A stretch of 33,562 nt of DNA. It comes from Bacteroides sp. 51 (GTDB taxonomy: Bacteria > Bacteroidota > Bacteroidia > Bacteroidales > Bacteroidaceae). Position 1 is the stretch's first letter, and each line of letters starts with the position of its first letter. Made by a program: the position numbers and the translations under genes. The notes beneath the pieces were generated by a model that saw only the letters and a program-made list of their open reading frames with translations, was not told the origin of the DNA and searched no databases. The stretch lies in NCBI RefSeq assembly GCF_010500965.1, contig NZ_QVMI01000037.1:1-33562 (forward strand). The letters run 5' to 3'. This document shows, one piece after another, positions 7,071 to 15,940 of this stretch.

Positions 7071-9530
7071 TTAAATAAACAAATTAACATTAGCCTCATC
7101 GGCACGTTCCATATAAGTGGCTACTCCGCCAATGGTTACTCCGTTCAGCAGTTCTTCATGTCTGACACCCATCACATCCATAGACATCTGACAGGCAATA
7201 AATTCCACACCGTTCTCCAATGCCTGACGGCGCAAAGACTCCAACGAATCTATACCTTTCTTACGCATGATATAGCGCATCATTTTTCCGCCCATGCCAC
7301 CCATACTCATTTTAGATAAACGGAGTTTCAATGAGTTTGAAGGAAGCATCATGCCAAACATCTTGCCAAAGATATCTTTCTGCACTTTCGGTTTACGCTG
7401 CTTCTTAATTACATTCAATCCCCAGAAAGTGAAAAATATGGTTACTTTCTTTCCGGTAGCAGCTGCGCCATTTGCGAGTACAAATGTAGCCAAAGCTTTA
7501 TCCAAATCATCGCTAAACATGATGAAAGTTTTATTTTTATTGCCACCGCCTGCTGTTACGGGTGTTGTTTGGGTCGATGCATCTTGTTTCTCAATAATCA
7601 CTGTAGTCTTACCGCTCTCAGCATTTTTCGACAACAACCGATTTCCCGTAGAACGGCACCAAGCCTCAGCATCGCGTGAGAACCCGGGATCGGTAGAGAT
7701 AACTTCTACACTCTGCCCCGGAATCAATGTATCCATCGTCTTCTTCATCTTCAGAATAGGCCCCGGGCATTGTAAACCACAGGCATCAACCCGTATCGTT
7801 TTGAAAGCAGGCATTATACGATCCTCACTGCTTTTTCTTTCTTCCAGGATGATAGAATTACCTTCTTCATTCTGCATTATTATCGGAGAAACAGCGGCAA
7901 CATACGTTTTATATCCACCCGATAAGTTCCTCACATCCTGATAGCCGCGTTGGATAAGAATCCGCGCCGCCGCATTGCCTCTAATCCCAACTGCGCAATA
8001 TACATAGACTGGTTTATCGGTGGGCACTTCACGCAAACGATCGCGCAAATCATCTAAAGGGATATTCACAGCACCCGGAATGGCGTTTAAAGAGAATTCA
8101 TCTTCTGTCCTTACATCCAATAAAAAGACTTCATCGGGTTTCAGCCGGGCAATCTCACGCCAATCAAACAGTTTTATTCGACCGGCAATGATGTTGTCGG
8201 CAACGTATCCGGCAATAGCCACCGGATCTTTGGCCGATGAAAACGGAGGAGCATAGGCATGTTCCACCTGCATCAGGTCATAGATTGTTCGTCCGTATTT
8301 GATGACCTGCGCCATCTCGTCAATGCGTTTATCGACACCATCATAACCCACAATCTGCGCTCCGTAAAGCCGCCCGCTCTTCTTATCAAAAGTTATTTTA
8401 ATGCTTAAAGGCAGGGCATCGGGGTAGTATCCGGCATGTGAAGAGCCGTGAGTTATGGAAGAAATGTATTCAATTCCGGCTTGCTTCAAACGTTTTGCCG
8501 GTAGCCCGGTAGATGCAACAGTCAAATCAAAGACTTTGGCAATGGCTGTTCCAATAGCGCCTTCGTATATTTGATTATTACCCAATATCATGTTATCGGC
8601 TACAATTCGTCCCTGGCGATTCGCTGGTCCGGCTAAATAGTTTAACCAGGGCTTTCCGGTTATCGGGTGGCGGAATTCAATAACATCACCAATTGCGTAA
8701 ATGGAAGTGTCGGACGTTTGCAGGTAATCATTTACGGCCACACCGCCGGCTTCTCCAAGATGAATACCCGCATCTCTGGCAAGTGTCGTTTCGGGGCGAA
8801 CGCCAATGGAGAGAATCACGATATCGGCAGAAATTGTTTTACCACTTTTAAAAGAAACATGGATCGTATCCTCTACTGGTTCAAAAGCAGATACGGCTTC
8901 CTTCAAATATAAGTTAACCCCTTTCTGTTGCAAATGTTCATGCACAAGTGCGGCCATAGAGAAGTCAATAGGGGCCATCACCTGATCACCCATTTCGACG
9001 ATAGAGACAGAGGCACCCAGATGATGCAAATTCTCGGCCATCTCCAAACCAATAAAACCACCGCCTACAACAACTGCTTTCTTTACTTTATTTTGTGTGA
9101 CATAAGCCTTGATCTGATCGGTGTCAGCGACATTGCGCAGGGTAAAAATTCCTTTGGAATCAATACCAGGCAAGGGAGGCCGCACAGGAGATGCTCCTGT
9201 GGAAAGGAGTAATTTATCATAAGATTCTTCATACTCTTTTCCATCCGACCGGCGCACCTGAACCGCTTTCCGTTCTTTATCAATCGCTACCACTTCGCTC
9301 TCTATTCGTACATCGACATTAAAACGTTTAGAGAAAACATCCGGAGTTTGTACAAACAGCTTTTCACGATCTTCAATCACATTACCAATATAGTAAGGCA
9401 ATCCGCAGTTTGCGTAAGAGATATATTTCCCTCTTTCAAACAATATAATCTCTGCGTGCTCGTCTAATCGTCTCATCCGTGCAGCGGCTGTAGCACCACC
9501 GGCAACTCCTCCTATTATTATAACCTTCAT
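7071..9530 (-). CDS. CoA-disulfide/persulfide reductase-rhodanese-TusA-DsrE fusion
   Basis: 819 residues with four sulfur-handling modules. Residues 1-450 are an FAD/NAD(P)H disulfide reductase of the CoA-disulfide reductase type: GGVAGGATAAARMRR at the FAD fold, the single redox Cys42 in SYANCGLPYYIG, and a second Rossmann GGGFIGLE near 156. Residues about 455-550 are a rhodanese with active Cys near 512 (YCAVGIRG). Residues about 575-650 are TusA-like with CGLQCPGP (Cys near 587). Residues about 665-819 are DsrE/DsrF-like with Cys near 779. I infer that persulfide sulfur is passed between the cysteines and reduced at Cys42, in the cytoplasm. A good promoter lies just upstream and a MarR gene follows. 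Confidence 0.92.
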   Translation of the reverse strand: MKVIIIGGVAGGATAAARMRRLDEHAEIILFERGKYISYANCGLPYYIGNVIEDREKLFVQTPDVFSKRFNVDVRIESEVVAIDKERKAVQVRRSDGKEYEESYDKLLLSTGASPVRPPLPGIDSKGIFTLRNVADTDQIKAYVTQNKVKKAVVVGGGFIGLEMAENLHHLGASVSIVEMGDQVMAPIDFSMAALVHEHLQQKGVNLYLKEAVSAFEPVEDTIHVSFKSGKTISADIVILSIGVRPETTLARDAGIHLGEAGGVAVNDYLQTSDTSIYAIGDVIEFRHPITGKPWLNYLAGPANRQGRIVADNMILGNNQIYEGAIGTAIAKVFDLTVASTGLPAKRLKQAGIEYISSITHGSSHAGYYPDALPLSIKITFDKKSGRLYGAQIVGYDGVDKRIDEMAQVIKYGRTIYDLMQVEHAYAPPFSSAKDPVAIAGYVADNIIAGRIKLFDWREIARLKPDEVFLLDVRTEDEFSLNAIPGAVNIPLDDLRDRLREVPTDKPVYVYCAVGIRGNAAARILIQRGYQDVRNLSGGYKTYVAAVSPIIMQNEEGNSIILEERKSSEDRIMPAFKTIRVDACGLQCPGPILKMKKTMDTLIPGQSVEVISTDPGFSRDAEAWCRSTGNRLLSKNAESGKTTVIIEKQDASTQTTPVTAGGGNKNKTFIMFSDDLDKALATFVLANGAAATGKKVTIFFTFWGLNVIKKQRKPKVQKDIFGKMFGMMLPSNSLKLRLSKMSMGGMGGKMMRYIMRKKGIDSLESLRRQALENGVEFIACQMSMDVMGVRHEELLNGVTIGGVATYMERADEANVNLFI

Positions 9531-9549
9531 AGCTTTTTGTTTTTGTTTT

Positions 9550-9581
9550 CAAAGTAAATAGTTTCCTATGGAAATAACAAA
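9550..9581 (-). promoter_or_regulatory. Promoter of the persulfide-reductase operon
   Basis: On the minus strand TTTG (9581-9578), 20 bases, then TTACTTTG (9557-9550), one base off TAnnTTTG. This gives a leader of only about 12-15 bases before the ATG at 9530. The spacer holds a short inverted repeat, TTTCC-TAT-GGAAA (9562-9574), placed where a repressor would bind. Confidence 0.65.
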
Positions 9582-9696
9582 CGTTTGGCAATAAAAGTTT
9601 ATCGCAGTACTGATAGATAATATAAATGAGGGGGAAGAATTGCGACGCGCGCTCTTTACCGTTTATTTTGCAGCATGGTTGTAACTGCTCTTCCTT

Positions 9697-9784
9697 GCCA
9701 ACGGCTTGGCAATACACCGCCAACAGTTTGGCAGTACACTGCCAACGGCTTGGCAGTGTACTGCCAAGCTGTTAGCACAAACCA
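9697..9784. repeat. 22-bp-period palindromic repeat cluster A
   Basis: Three units of exactly 22 bases begin GCCAAC at 9697, 9719 and 9741, with a decayed fourth unit at 9763. Each unit holds TTGGCA and ends in a variant of GTACACT. Positions 9722-9746 and 9749-9773 form an inverted repeat with 25-base arms (two mismatches) separated by two bases, so a large cruciform or RNA hairpin is possible. It starts 14 bases past the mutL stop and lies upstream of the persulfide-reductase promoter. Confidence 0.85.
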
Positions 9785-9797
9785 GATAATGTTACTG

Positions 9798-11666
9798 TTA
9801 TTTAAATAGCTTGTCTATCTCGTCGTCTTTTATAGTAGCCAGAACGACCCGGCCATCGGGAGTATAGTTTGGAGTTGGACAAGCAAAAAGATTATCTACC
9901 AGAGAACACATTTCCTCACTGCTAAGTACCTGTCCATATACAATAGCGGCAGCACGGGCCAATGTTAATGCAAGCATATTCTGGATTTCCTCTTTCACAT
10001 CATTGCCTTTTTCTATTGCATTGGTCACCATGTTACGCACAAGAGTCACAGGATCGAGCCCTTCAATGCCCGAAGGAATGCCATTAATGGCATAGCTGCC
10101 GCCGCCGAGATCGCTCAAATCAAAACCGATAGAGGTCAAATCGTCCATGATGCCCTGCAATACGGCAACTTCGGATGCCGGCAATTGTAAGATTTCAGGA
10201 AAAAGTACACCTTGCGAAACGCCTTGCTTTTGTTTTATCTGCTCCACATACCGATCAAACAAAACCCGGACGTGGGCACGGTGCTGATCGATAAGCATCA
10301 GGCCCGATTTAACAGAGGTAAGAATAAAACGACCTTTATATTGTAAATGCAATGCACCCCGCTCCACCACAGGTTCTCCGCTACCACAGTACAGGCTCTT
10401 GGGTTGAGGATGTTCAACAGCCTCGGCCGGATAGGATGCAGGAGCCGATGCGGAAGAAGGAATCGAAATGTTCGGATCATCTTCAAAAGAAGTAAATCCG
10501 CTATATAAATCTTCCCAGTCTACTTTCTTCTTCCGGGAATAATCTCCTCCTCCGGAAGTGCGGAACGGATTAAAGTCTGTATTTACATGTACCTTAGGCG
10601 GTTCGATAGGTCTATCACTTTCGAAAGCCGGAATATCGGGCATTCCTTCCGTATCAAAGTCGATAGAAGGCACGGCATTGAATTTGCCTAAAGCCTCTTT
10701 TACCGCAGCAGAAAGGATTTGCCAGATTGCCTGTTCATTTTCAAATTTAATTTCCGTCTTCGTAGGATGTATATTAACGTCAATATTGGCAGGGTCTACT
10801 TCAAAATAAAGGAAATAAGAAACCTGCTCGCCCACAGGGATTAAATGCTCGTATGCATCAGTGATTGCCTTATGAAAATAAGGATGGCGCATATAACGCC
10901 CATTCACAAAAAAGTATTGATGGGCACCTTTCTTGCGGGCAGTCTCCGGCTTACCTACAAAACCGGATATCTTAACCATAGTTGTATCAACATCCACAGA
11001 AAGGAGCTGTTGATTCAACTTTTTGCCGAAAACCGAAATGATTCGTTGCCGCAGACTGGATATTGGCAGATTAAACATTTCACCATCATTATGATGCAAT
11101 GTAAAAGCAACCTCCGGATGCACCAGAACGATGCGTTCAAACTCCGTCAGCACATTGCTTAACTCCGTAGAGTTTGATTTCAGGAACTTACGGCGTACAG
11201 GAATATTAAAAAACAAGTTCTTTACCGAAAAGTTACTTCCTTTAGGGCAAGATACAACTTCCTGGCTTTCCACCTTTGAGCCGGAAATGACAATATGTGT
11301 TCCCAGTTCTTCGGAAGAGGTGCGGGTTTTGAGTTCAACCTGGGCCACGGCAGCAATAGAAGCCAACGCTTCTCCGCGGAATCCCATGGTACGCAAAGCA
11401 AACAAGTCGGCTGCTTCACGTATCTTTGATGTTGCGTGCCTTTCGAAAGAAAGTCGCGCATCGGTTTCGGACATACCTTTCCCATCATCAATCACCTGGA
11501 TATTTGTCCGGCCCGCATCAGTTATTAATACATGTATATTCTCTGCTCCAGCGTCTATAGCATTTTCTACCAGCTCTTTAACCACAGAGGCCGGGCGTTG
11601 GATAACCTCTCCGGCAGCAATCTGGTTAGCTACCGAATCCGGTAATAAACGAATGACATCACTCAT
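9798..11666 (-). CDS. mutL: DNA mismatch repair protein MutL
   Basis: 622 residues. The N-terminal GHKL ATPase is complete: [16 protein letters not shown] (residues 26-41), VIDDGKGM and [14 protein letters not shown] linker of about 100 residues and the C-terminal dimerisation domain follow. The C-terminal endonuclease motif DQHA(X)2E(X)4E of nicking MutL proteins is changed to [12 protein letters not shown] (460-471): A to R, the first E to V, the second E to D. The CPHGRP-type motif reads [11 protein letters not shown]. The nicking site therefore looks lost or remodelled. The gene is last in the run below guaB, 10 bases after a small membrane-protein gene. Confidence 0.96.
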   Translation of the reverse strand: MSDVIRLLPDSVANQIAAGEVIQRPASVVKELVENAIDAGAENIHVLITDAGRTNIQVIDDGKGMSETDARLSFERHATSKIREAADLFALRTMGFRGEALASIAAVAQVELKTRTSSEELGTHIVISGSKVESQEVVSCPKGSNFSVKNLFFNIPVRRKFLKSNSTELSNVLTEFERIVLVHPEVAFTLHHNDGEMFNLPISSLRQRIISVFGKKLNQQLLSVDVDTTMVKISGFVGKPETARKKGAHQYFFVNGRYMRHPYFHKAITDAYEHLIPVGEQVSYFLYFEVDPANIDVNIHPTKTEIKFENEQAIWQILSAAVKEALGKFNAVPSIDFDTEGMPDIPAFESDRPIEPPKVHVNTDFNPFRTSGGGDYSRKKKVDWEDLYSGFTSFEDDPNISIPSSASAPASYPAEAVEHPQPKSLYCGSGEPVVERGALHLQYKGRFILTSVKSGLMLIDQHRAHVRVLFDRYVEQIKQKQGVSQGVLFPEILQLPASEVAVLQGIMDDLTSIGFDLSDLGGGSYAINGIPSGIEGLDPVTLVRNMVTNAIEKGNDVKEEIQNMLALTLARAAAIVYGQVLSSEEMCSLVDNLFACPTPNYTPDGRVVLATIKDDEIDKLFK

Positions 11667-11676
11667 AAATTCATAA

Positions 11677-11976
11677 TTATAGAAAGTTCCAGCTACCCGT
11701 TTGCAGGTAGTGCCAGAGGAAAAGCAACAAGGCTATGATAACAAGAATTACTCCTATGTGCATCGGTTTACGTCCGCTTTCCTTACGACGTTTCAGGTGT
11801 TTTGTACCTTCTACAAATTTCCCCCGAATACTTTCCGGATCAAACTCTTTCTCGGGCAACATACCCAATTCACGTTTGGCATCTTCTTCCATCTTCGCCA
11901 ATTTTTCTTTTCGCTCATCGTAATAAATATACTGATGATTGAAACGACGCGGTTTATTTGTTTTAAAGATTCCCAT
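11677..11976 (-). CDS. Small membrane protein in the OstA-mutL interval
   Basis: 99 residues. The first 70 are charged, with an acidic/basic stretch ([26 protein letters not shown]) that may be helical, and a [12 protein letters not shown] cluster. One membrane segment follows (about 73-90, [18 protein letters not shown]), leaving a very short C-tail. A tail-anchored inner-membrane topology with the N-terminus in the cytoplasm fits the positive residues before the segment. It lies 2 bases after the OstA-like gene and 10 bases before mutL, so co-transcription is near certain. I do not recognise a named family. Confidence 0.8.
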   Translation of the reverse strand: MGIFKTNKPRRFNHQYIYYDERKEKLAKMEEDAKRELGMLPEKEFDPESIRGKFVEGTKHLKRRKESGRKPMHIGVILVIIALLLFLWHYLQTGSWNFL

Positions 11977-11978
11977 AT

Positions 11979-13640
11979 CTATTTCGAGTTTTTAATTTCA
12001 CGTACCGGTGGAGCTACTGGCTTACGGGTTGTCTTACGTAATACGTCACTAGCCCTCTTAGGCCGCCAATCAAAGATATCATCTTTATTCAGCGGACGTA
12101 TATAATCAAACCATTGAAAGTTAGGAAGTTTCATCTTATCAGGGGGAAGCTGGTCCATAGGATATAACACTCCATTTGATTTAGGACTCATCACCATCTT
12201 GTTTAGTTTGCGCTCTACCAGATAAATAGTCAACAAACTTGTTTCCGAGGTATTCATTCCAATCATCGTGCTATCTTTCTCTTCCGGATAGAACACGACA
12301 AGCACATTCCCGATCACATCGACTTTATGCATTTCGCCTTCCTGAAAGTAAGCCTTGATCTCCTTACCCGTGACCTGGTTATAATGAATCGAGTCTTTCA
12401 TCTCGACAGTCAACGCCTGGTTAATGATATGCGCCCAATCTATCGTACTGTCATTCATGTATATTTTAATCTCTTCACCAAGCAACTGCTGCCCTCCGTT
12501 CCAGAGAATCGGGTCGGTGTACATGGTTATACACGAATCTTTTGAGTTGAACACCAGCGAATCGCAAACTCCCTGCACATCCGTGCGATACATGCGTACT
12601 TTATGGTAAGCACGAACTTCGCGGAACAAGGAATCGGTATTCATATTGAATGTAAGCATTTTCAATGTATCGCCATGCATATACAAACTATCTCCCTGCG
12701 AGTAGTCAATGGCCACAGCCCGTTTCGTAGCCATCGCATATCCAATAGGCTCTTCATAAGCACAATAATCGCCGGTAAGCATATTCTTATTGATGGTATC
12801 ATTCATTATCACATTATCGAAGGCTTCACCGAAACCAATCTTCCGGTCGTAAAAGATACTATCGCCGATGAGTTTCTTACCTTCGTTTGTCAGAACCGAC
12901 CGGTCTAACAATTCGGCTACGTCATTGGCTGTATCATAGAATCCCCGCTCCGAATAAATATGATTCGCATCGCTTACAATTTCAGAAGGTCCGAGAATGG
13001 TAGCAACCTTTGTTTCCGTGTGATATTTCAAAGTATCGGAAGTCAGCGTAAAACGAGGATTTACCAATGTCACATCGTGGTTAAACACAGACAACTTTGT
13101 TGCCGGGCTATATTCTCCCCAGTCGGAGGTCAGTACATTTTCTTCGTCGGTCAACATCCCTCCCTCGAAGTAGTACCCCAAATCAAAGATGCGGTCATAG
13201 TTAAGACTGTCGGTCAGCAAGGTGGTATTACGATTGATCATTTTCACATTCTCACGCAATTGCGCCAACTGCGACATACCATCATAAAACAGATAGTCGC
13301 CATATATAAACAGCGTATCTCCCTGTTCCATACGGACATTGCTAAACGCTTCTACTGAATTTGACGTCTCATAAATAAGCGCACTATCACACCACATGAA
13401 CATGCCTTCATGCTTTAGCCTTACCGAACCAACAAGTACTTGCACATTAGGACGAATCTTATTTGCATACCCTTCATCTGCATGCAAAAGGTCTACACGG
13501 GTCTTTTTCTTCTCCGTCTTTGTCGCTTGTCCACTTGCTGGTGTTTGCGCTGCAACATATACACCAAACAGGCATAGGATTCCCATAAGGAAAACTCTAT
13601 GCCTGCTCTGGAAGTTTATTTTTCTTTTTTCTTTCAGCAT
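11979..13640 (-). CDS. OstA-like protein (LptA/LptD N-terminal superfamily), exported
   Basis: 553 residues with an N-terminal signal segment (about 15-32, VFLMGILCLFGVYVAAQ). The body shows repeated beta-strand motifs of the OstA/LptA jelly-roll type, such as VQVLVGSVRLKHEGMFMWCDSALIYE and NVRMEQGDTLFIYGDYLFYDG, with later variants containing DTLKY and DSLVFNSKDS. Proteins of this superfamily carry lipopolysaccharide across the periplasm. It is longer than LptA (about 185 residues) and lacks the LptD barrel. Its place after two parvulin genes supports an outer-membrane assembly or LPS transport role. Whether it is the functional LptA here is inference. Confidence 0.85.
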   Translation of the reverse strand: MLKEKRKINFQSRHRVFLMGILCLFGVYVAAQTPASGQATKTEKKKTRVDLLHADEGYANKIRPNVQVLVGSVRLKHEGMFMWCDSALIYETSNSVEAFSNVRMEQGDTLFIYGDYLFYDGMSQLAQLRENVKMINRNTTLLTDSLNYDRIFDLGYYFEGGMLTDEENVLTSDWGEYSPATKLSVFNHDVTLVNPRFTLTSDTLKYHTETKVATILGPSEIVSDANHIYSERGFYDTANDVAELLDRSVLTNEGKKLIGDSIFYDRKIGFGEAFDNVIMNDTINKNMLTGDYCAYEEPIGYAMATKRAVAIDYSQGDSLYMHGDTLKMLTFNMNTDSLFREVRAYHKVRMYRTDVQGVCDSLVFNSKDSCITMYTDPILWNGGQQLLGEEIKIYMNDSTIDWAHIINQALTVEMKDSIHYNQVTGKEIKAYFQEGEMHKVDVIGNVLVVFYPEEKDSTMIGMNTSETSLLTIYLVERKLNKMVMSPKSNGVLYPMDQLPPDKMKLPNFQWFDYIRPLNKDDIFDWRPKRASDVLRKTTRKPVAPPVREIKNSK

Positions 13641-13659
13641 ACAGGATATGTATTACCGA

Positions 13660-15024
13660 TTATTCTTTAATCCAACCCGGATATTTAAAATCACATTTCT
13701 TCCAATTCTCGTTAATGCGGACGTAGGTTTTCTTTTGTTTTTCAACAATCCACTTCTCGAGCAGTTCCTCTCTGCGTTTATCCAAAACGATTTCTTTCAG
13801 GCTTTGATAGTCATCGCTAATAGTTGCTTTGTGCCCATTAATACGGCTTTTCAGCTTCACGATAACACAGATTTCCTTACCATCTTTCTCTCTAACCATA
13901 GAGAATGCCTTGGATATTTCACCAACATTCATGTTATCGACCACTTTGGCAACCTCTTGGGGAAGTTCCTGCATCTCAAACTTGGAAGTACCTGTACCGG
14001 GGTTCGGAAGTAAACCATGATTGTTACGGGTATCTTTATCCTGGGAAATGTGCAAAGCAGCATCTTCAAATGTAAACTTATTGTTGCGGATGTCATCGGC
14101 AATAGAGTCTAACCGTTGCACAGCAGCGGTCAGTTCTTCATCAGATGCTTTAGGCTTCAATAGAATATGGCGCGAGTTCAAGCGGTCGCCACGTTTTTCT
14201 ATTAGCTGAATGATGTGGAAACCAAATTCGGATTCAACGATTTTAGAAACTTTTTTGGGGTCTTGAAGATTAAAAGCCACATTAGCATACTCAGGAACCA
14301 ACTGGCCACGACCCATAAAGCCCAATTCACCACCACGCAATGCAGATCCTCTATCTTCGGAATAGAGGCGCGCCAAAGTAGAAAAGTCTGACTCTTCATT
14401 ATTCACACGGTCTGTAAATTCGCGTAATTTGCGCTTGATTTCCTCGATTTCCTCTAAAGGGATTTTAGGCTGAAGCACAACAATCTGCACCTCCACCTGT
14501 GTTGGTATATAAGGTATACTATCGGAAGGTAAATCTTTGAAGTAGCGACGTACCTCGGAAGGTGTTACTTTTACTTCTCCTACAAGCTTCTGCTGCATTT
14601 TCTGCATCATCAATCCGTCGCGTATATTCTCGCGCATGGTTTCGCGTATCTGGGTAGAAGTTTTATTGAAGTACTCCTCCATCTTCTCTTTAGAACCGAT
14701 CACACGGATATAATAATCTGTTTGACCTTCTACACGTTGGATAACCTCAGATTCAGACACTTCTATACTGTCTAGCGCTGCTTGATGGAGATACAATTTC
14801 TGTACAGCCAGTTCTTCAGGTATTACACAATATGGATCACCGTCAAATCGTCTGCCTTCATATTGAGCACTCAGACGTGCTTCTTCTACGTCCGACTTCA
14901 ATATAGCATCGTCACCTACGATCCAAACGACTTCGTCAATCACATTGTCTTGTCCATAAACAGCTCCTGTAAGTAGCATAAATGCTGCCAGAACAACGAA
15001 TTTAAAGTATGCGCATTTTTTCAT
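13660..15024 (-). CDS. surA: SurA-like periplasmic peptidyl-prolyl isomerase
   Basis: 454 residues with a signal peptide (about 1-24, ending AVYGQ). The SurA N-terminal chaperone helices follow (DEVVWIVGDDAILKSDVEEARL onwards). Two parvulin domains come next: the first at about 175-280, with ARLYSEDRGSALRGGELGFMGRGQLVPEYANVAF and FGFHIIQL, and the second from about 285 (SRHILLKP) to about 385. SurA escorts unfolded beta-barrel proteins to the BAM complex. The second domain keeps the fold but departs from consensus near its GGxLG region (NNHGLLPNPGTG). The gene lies 8 bases after the lipoprotein gene and 19 bases before the OstA-like gene. Confidence 0.9.
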   Translation of the reverse strand: MKKCAYFKFVVLAAFMLLTGAVYGQDNVIDEVVWIVGDDAILKSDVEEARLSAQYEGRRFDGDPYCVIPEELAVQKLYLHQAALDSIEVSESEVIQRVEGQTDYYIRVIGSKEKMEEYFNKTSTQIRETMRENIRDGLMMQKMQQKLVGEVKVTPSEVRRYFKDLPSDSIPYIPTQVEVQIVVLQPKIPLEEIEEIKRKLREFTDRVNNEESDFSTLARLYSEDRGSALRGGELGFMGRGQLVPEYANVAFNLQDPKKVSKIVESEFGFHIIQLIEKRGDRLNSRHILLKPKASDEELTAAVQRLDSIADDIRNNKFTFEDAALHISQDKDTRNNHGLLPNPGTGTSKFEMQELPQEVAKVVDNMNVGEISKAFSMVREKDGKEICVIVKLKSRINGHKATISDDYQSLKEIVLDKRREELLEKWIVEKQKKTYVRINENWKKCDFKYPGWIKE

Positions 15025-15032
15025 TTTTATGC

Positions 15033-15884
15033 TTAATAGTTATATATAATTTTATCTTTCCGCGTTGCCTCGTTATATAGATCGGTTTTAACACCTTTTA
15101 CAAAGTCGACTTTCCGCATATTTATCAACATATCTTTTGCCGTTTTACGTGCAAAATCGTATGGTTCTTCATCTCCTTTCTTCAGATAATCGGTCACGTT
15201 CAGGAAATAGTAAAATGCCGTATCCTGCAATTCTACATGTCGGTTGGCGTTTATATACTCTTCCGGACTATCTGCTTTAAGAGGAATTTTCCCCAATACA
15301 TCAGAAACTTCCACCCACTTATCGTAAAAATAATCATAGCTCATAGCGTGCTGCAAGCTATATTTTTCTAAACTTTCCACTGCTTCATGGGTTTCAGTTT
15401 TATACCATCGGCGCACCTCATTCAACTGGGGGGCTCCTAAGGGAATTTTAATGAACAACCCTTTTATCAGCGGACGTTCCAGAACAAACAGATTTTTATT
15501 CTTCTCATAAAAATCAGTAATATCCTGCTCCGGCAAGTTCGGCGAAAGTCTTTGATTGATTAGTTCTTGTTGATATGTATGTACGATTAAGGCCTTGCGA
15601 TAGTTCTCCACCAGCTTGTCTATCTCGCTGTTATCGGGAATGTTTGCTTTAGCCTTACCATATAATAGTACATCTTCAATCCAGTTACGAATATAATTCT
15701 CTGCAAAAAGCAGGCTGTCGTCTTTCGATAATCCGGCAGGAAATACGGCCTGCAAGTCTTCTTTGTACAAAAAATTACCGTCTACTTCAACCAAAAGATT
15801 CTCTGCCCTACCGTGCTTACCTTTTTGCCCGCCACATGACGTACACAATAGAAAAAATAGTAGCAGAAGGCCTATTATTCGCAT
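15033..15884 (-). CDS. Periplasmic lipoprotein, SurA N-terminal-like
   Basis: 283 residues from the ATG at 15884. That start gives a lipoprotein signal (MRIIGLLLLFFLLCTSC) with the acylated cysteine at residue 17; the reading frame extends upstream only to a TTG at 15944. The mature part starts with LLVEVDGNFLYKEDLQAVFP, which resembles the N-terminal helices of SurA/PrsA foldases, but I see no parvulin catalytic domain. It lies between two parvulin genes, so a chaperone or accessory role at the membrane is likely. The exact function is unknown. Confidence 0.82.
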   Translation of the reverse strand: MRIIGLLLLFFLLCTSCGGQKGKHGRAENLLVEVDGNFLYKEDLQAVFPAGLSKDDSLLFAENYIRNWIEDVLLYGKAKANIPDNSEIDKLVENYRKALIVHTYQQELINQRLSPNLPEQDITDFYEKNKNLFVLERPLIKGLFIKIPLGAPQLNEVRRWYKTETHEAVESLEKYSLQHAMSYDYFYDKWVEVSDVLGKIPLKADSPEEYINANRHVELQDTAFYYFLNVTDYLKKGDEEPYDFARKTAKDMLINMRKVDFVKGVKTDLYNEATRKDKIIYNY

Positions 15885-15940
15885 TGTAAACTGAGTTATA
15901 CTTTTTAAAGTTACGAAGATAGTGTAAATAATCAATTGCT

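Noticed and set aside
7294-7941. 215-codon plus-strand frame inside the persulfide-reductase gene
   Set aside because: It is antisense to a gene with four clear domains and shows no family features itself.
13396-14013. 205-codon plus-strand frame across the OstA and SurA genes
   Set aside because: Antisense shadow of two well-supported genes.
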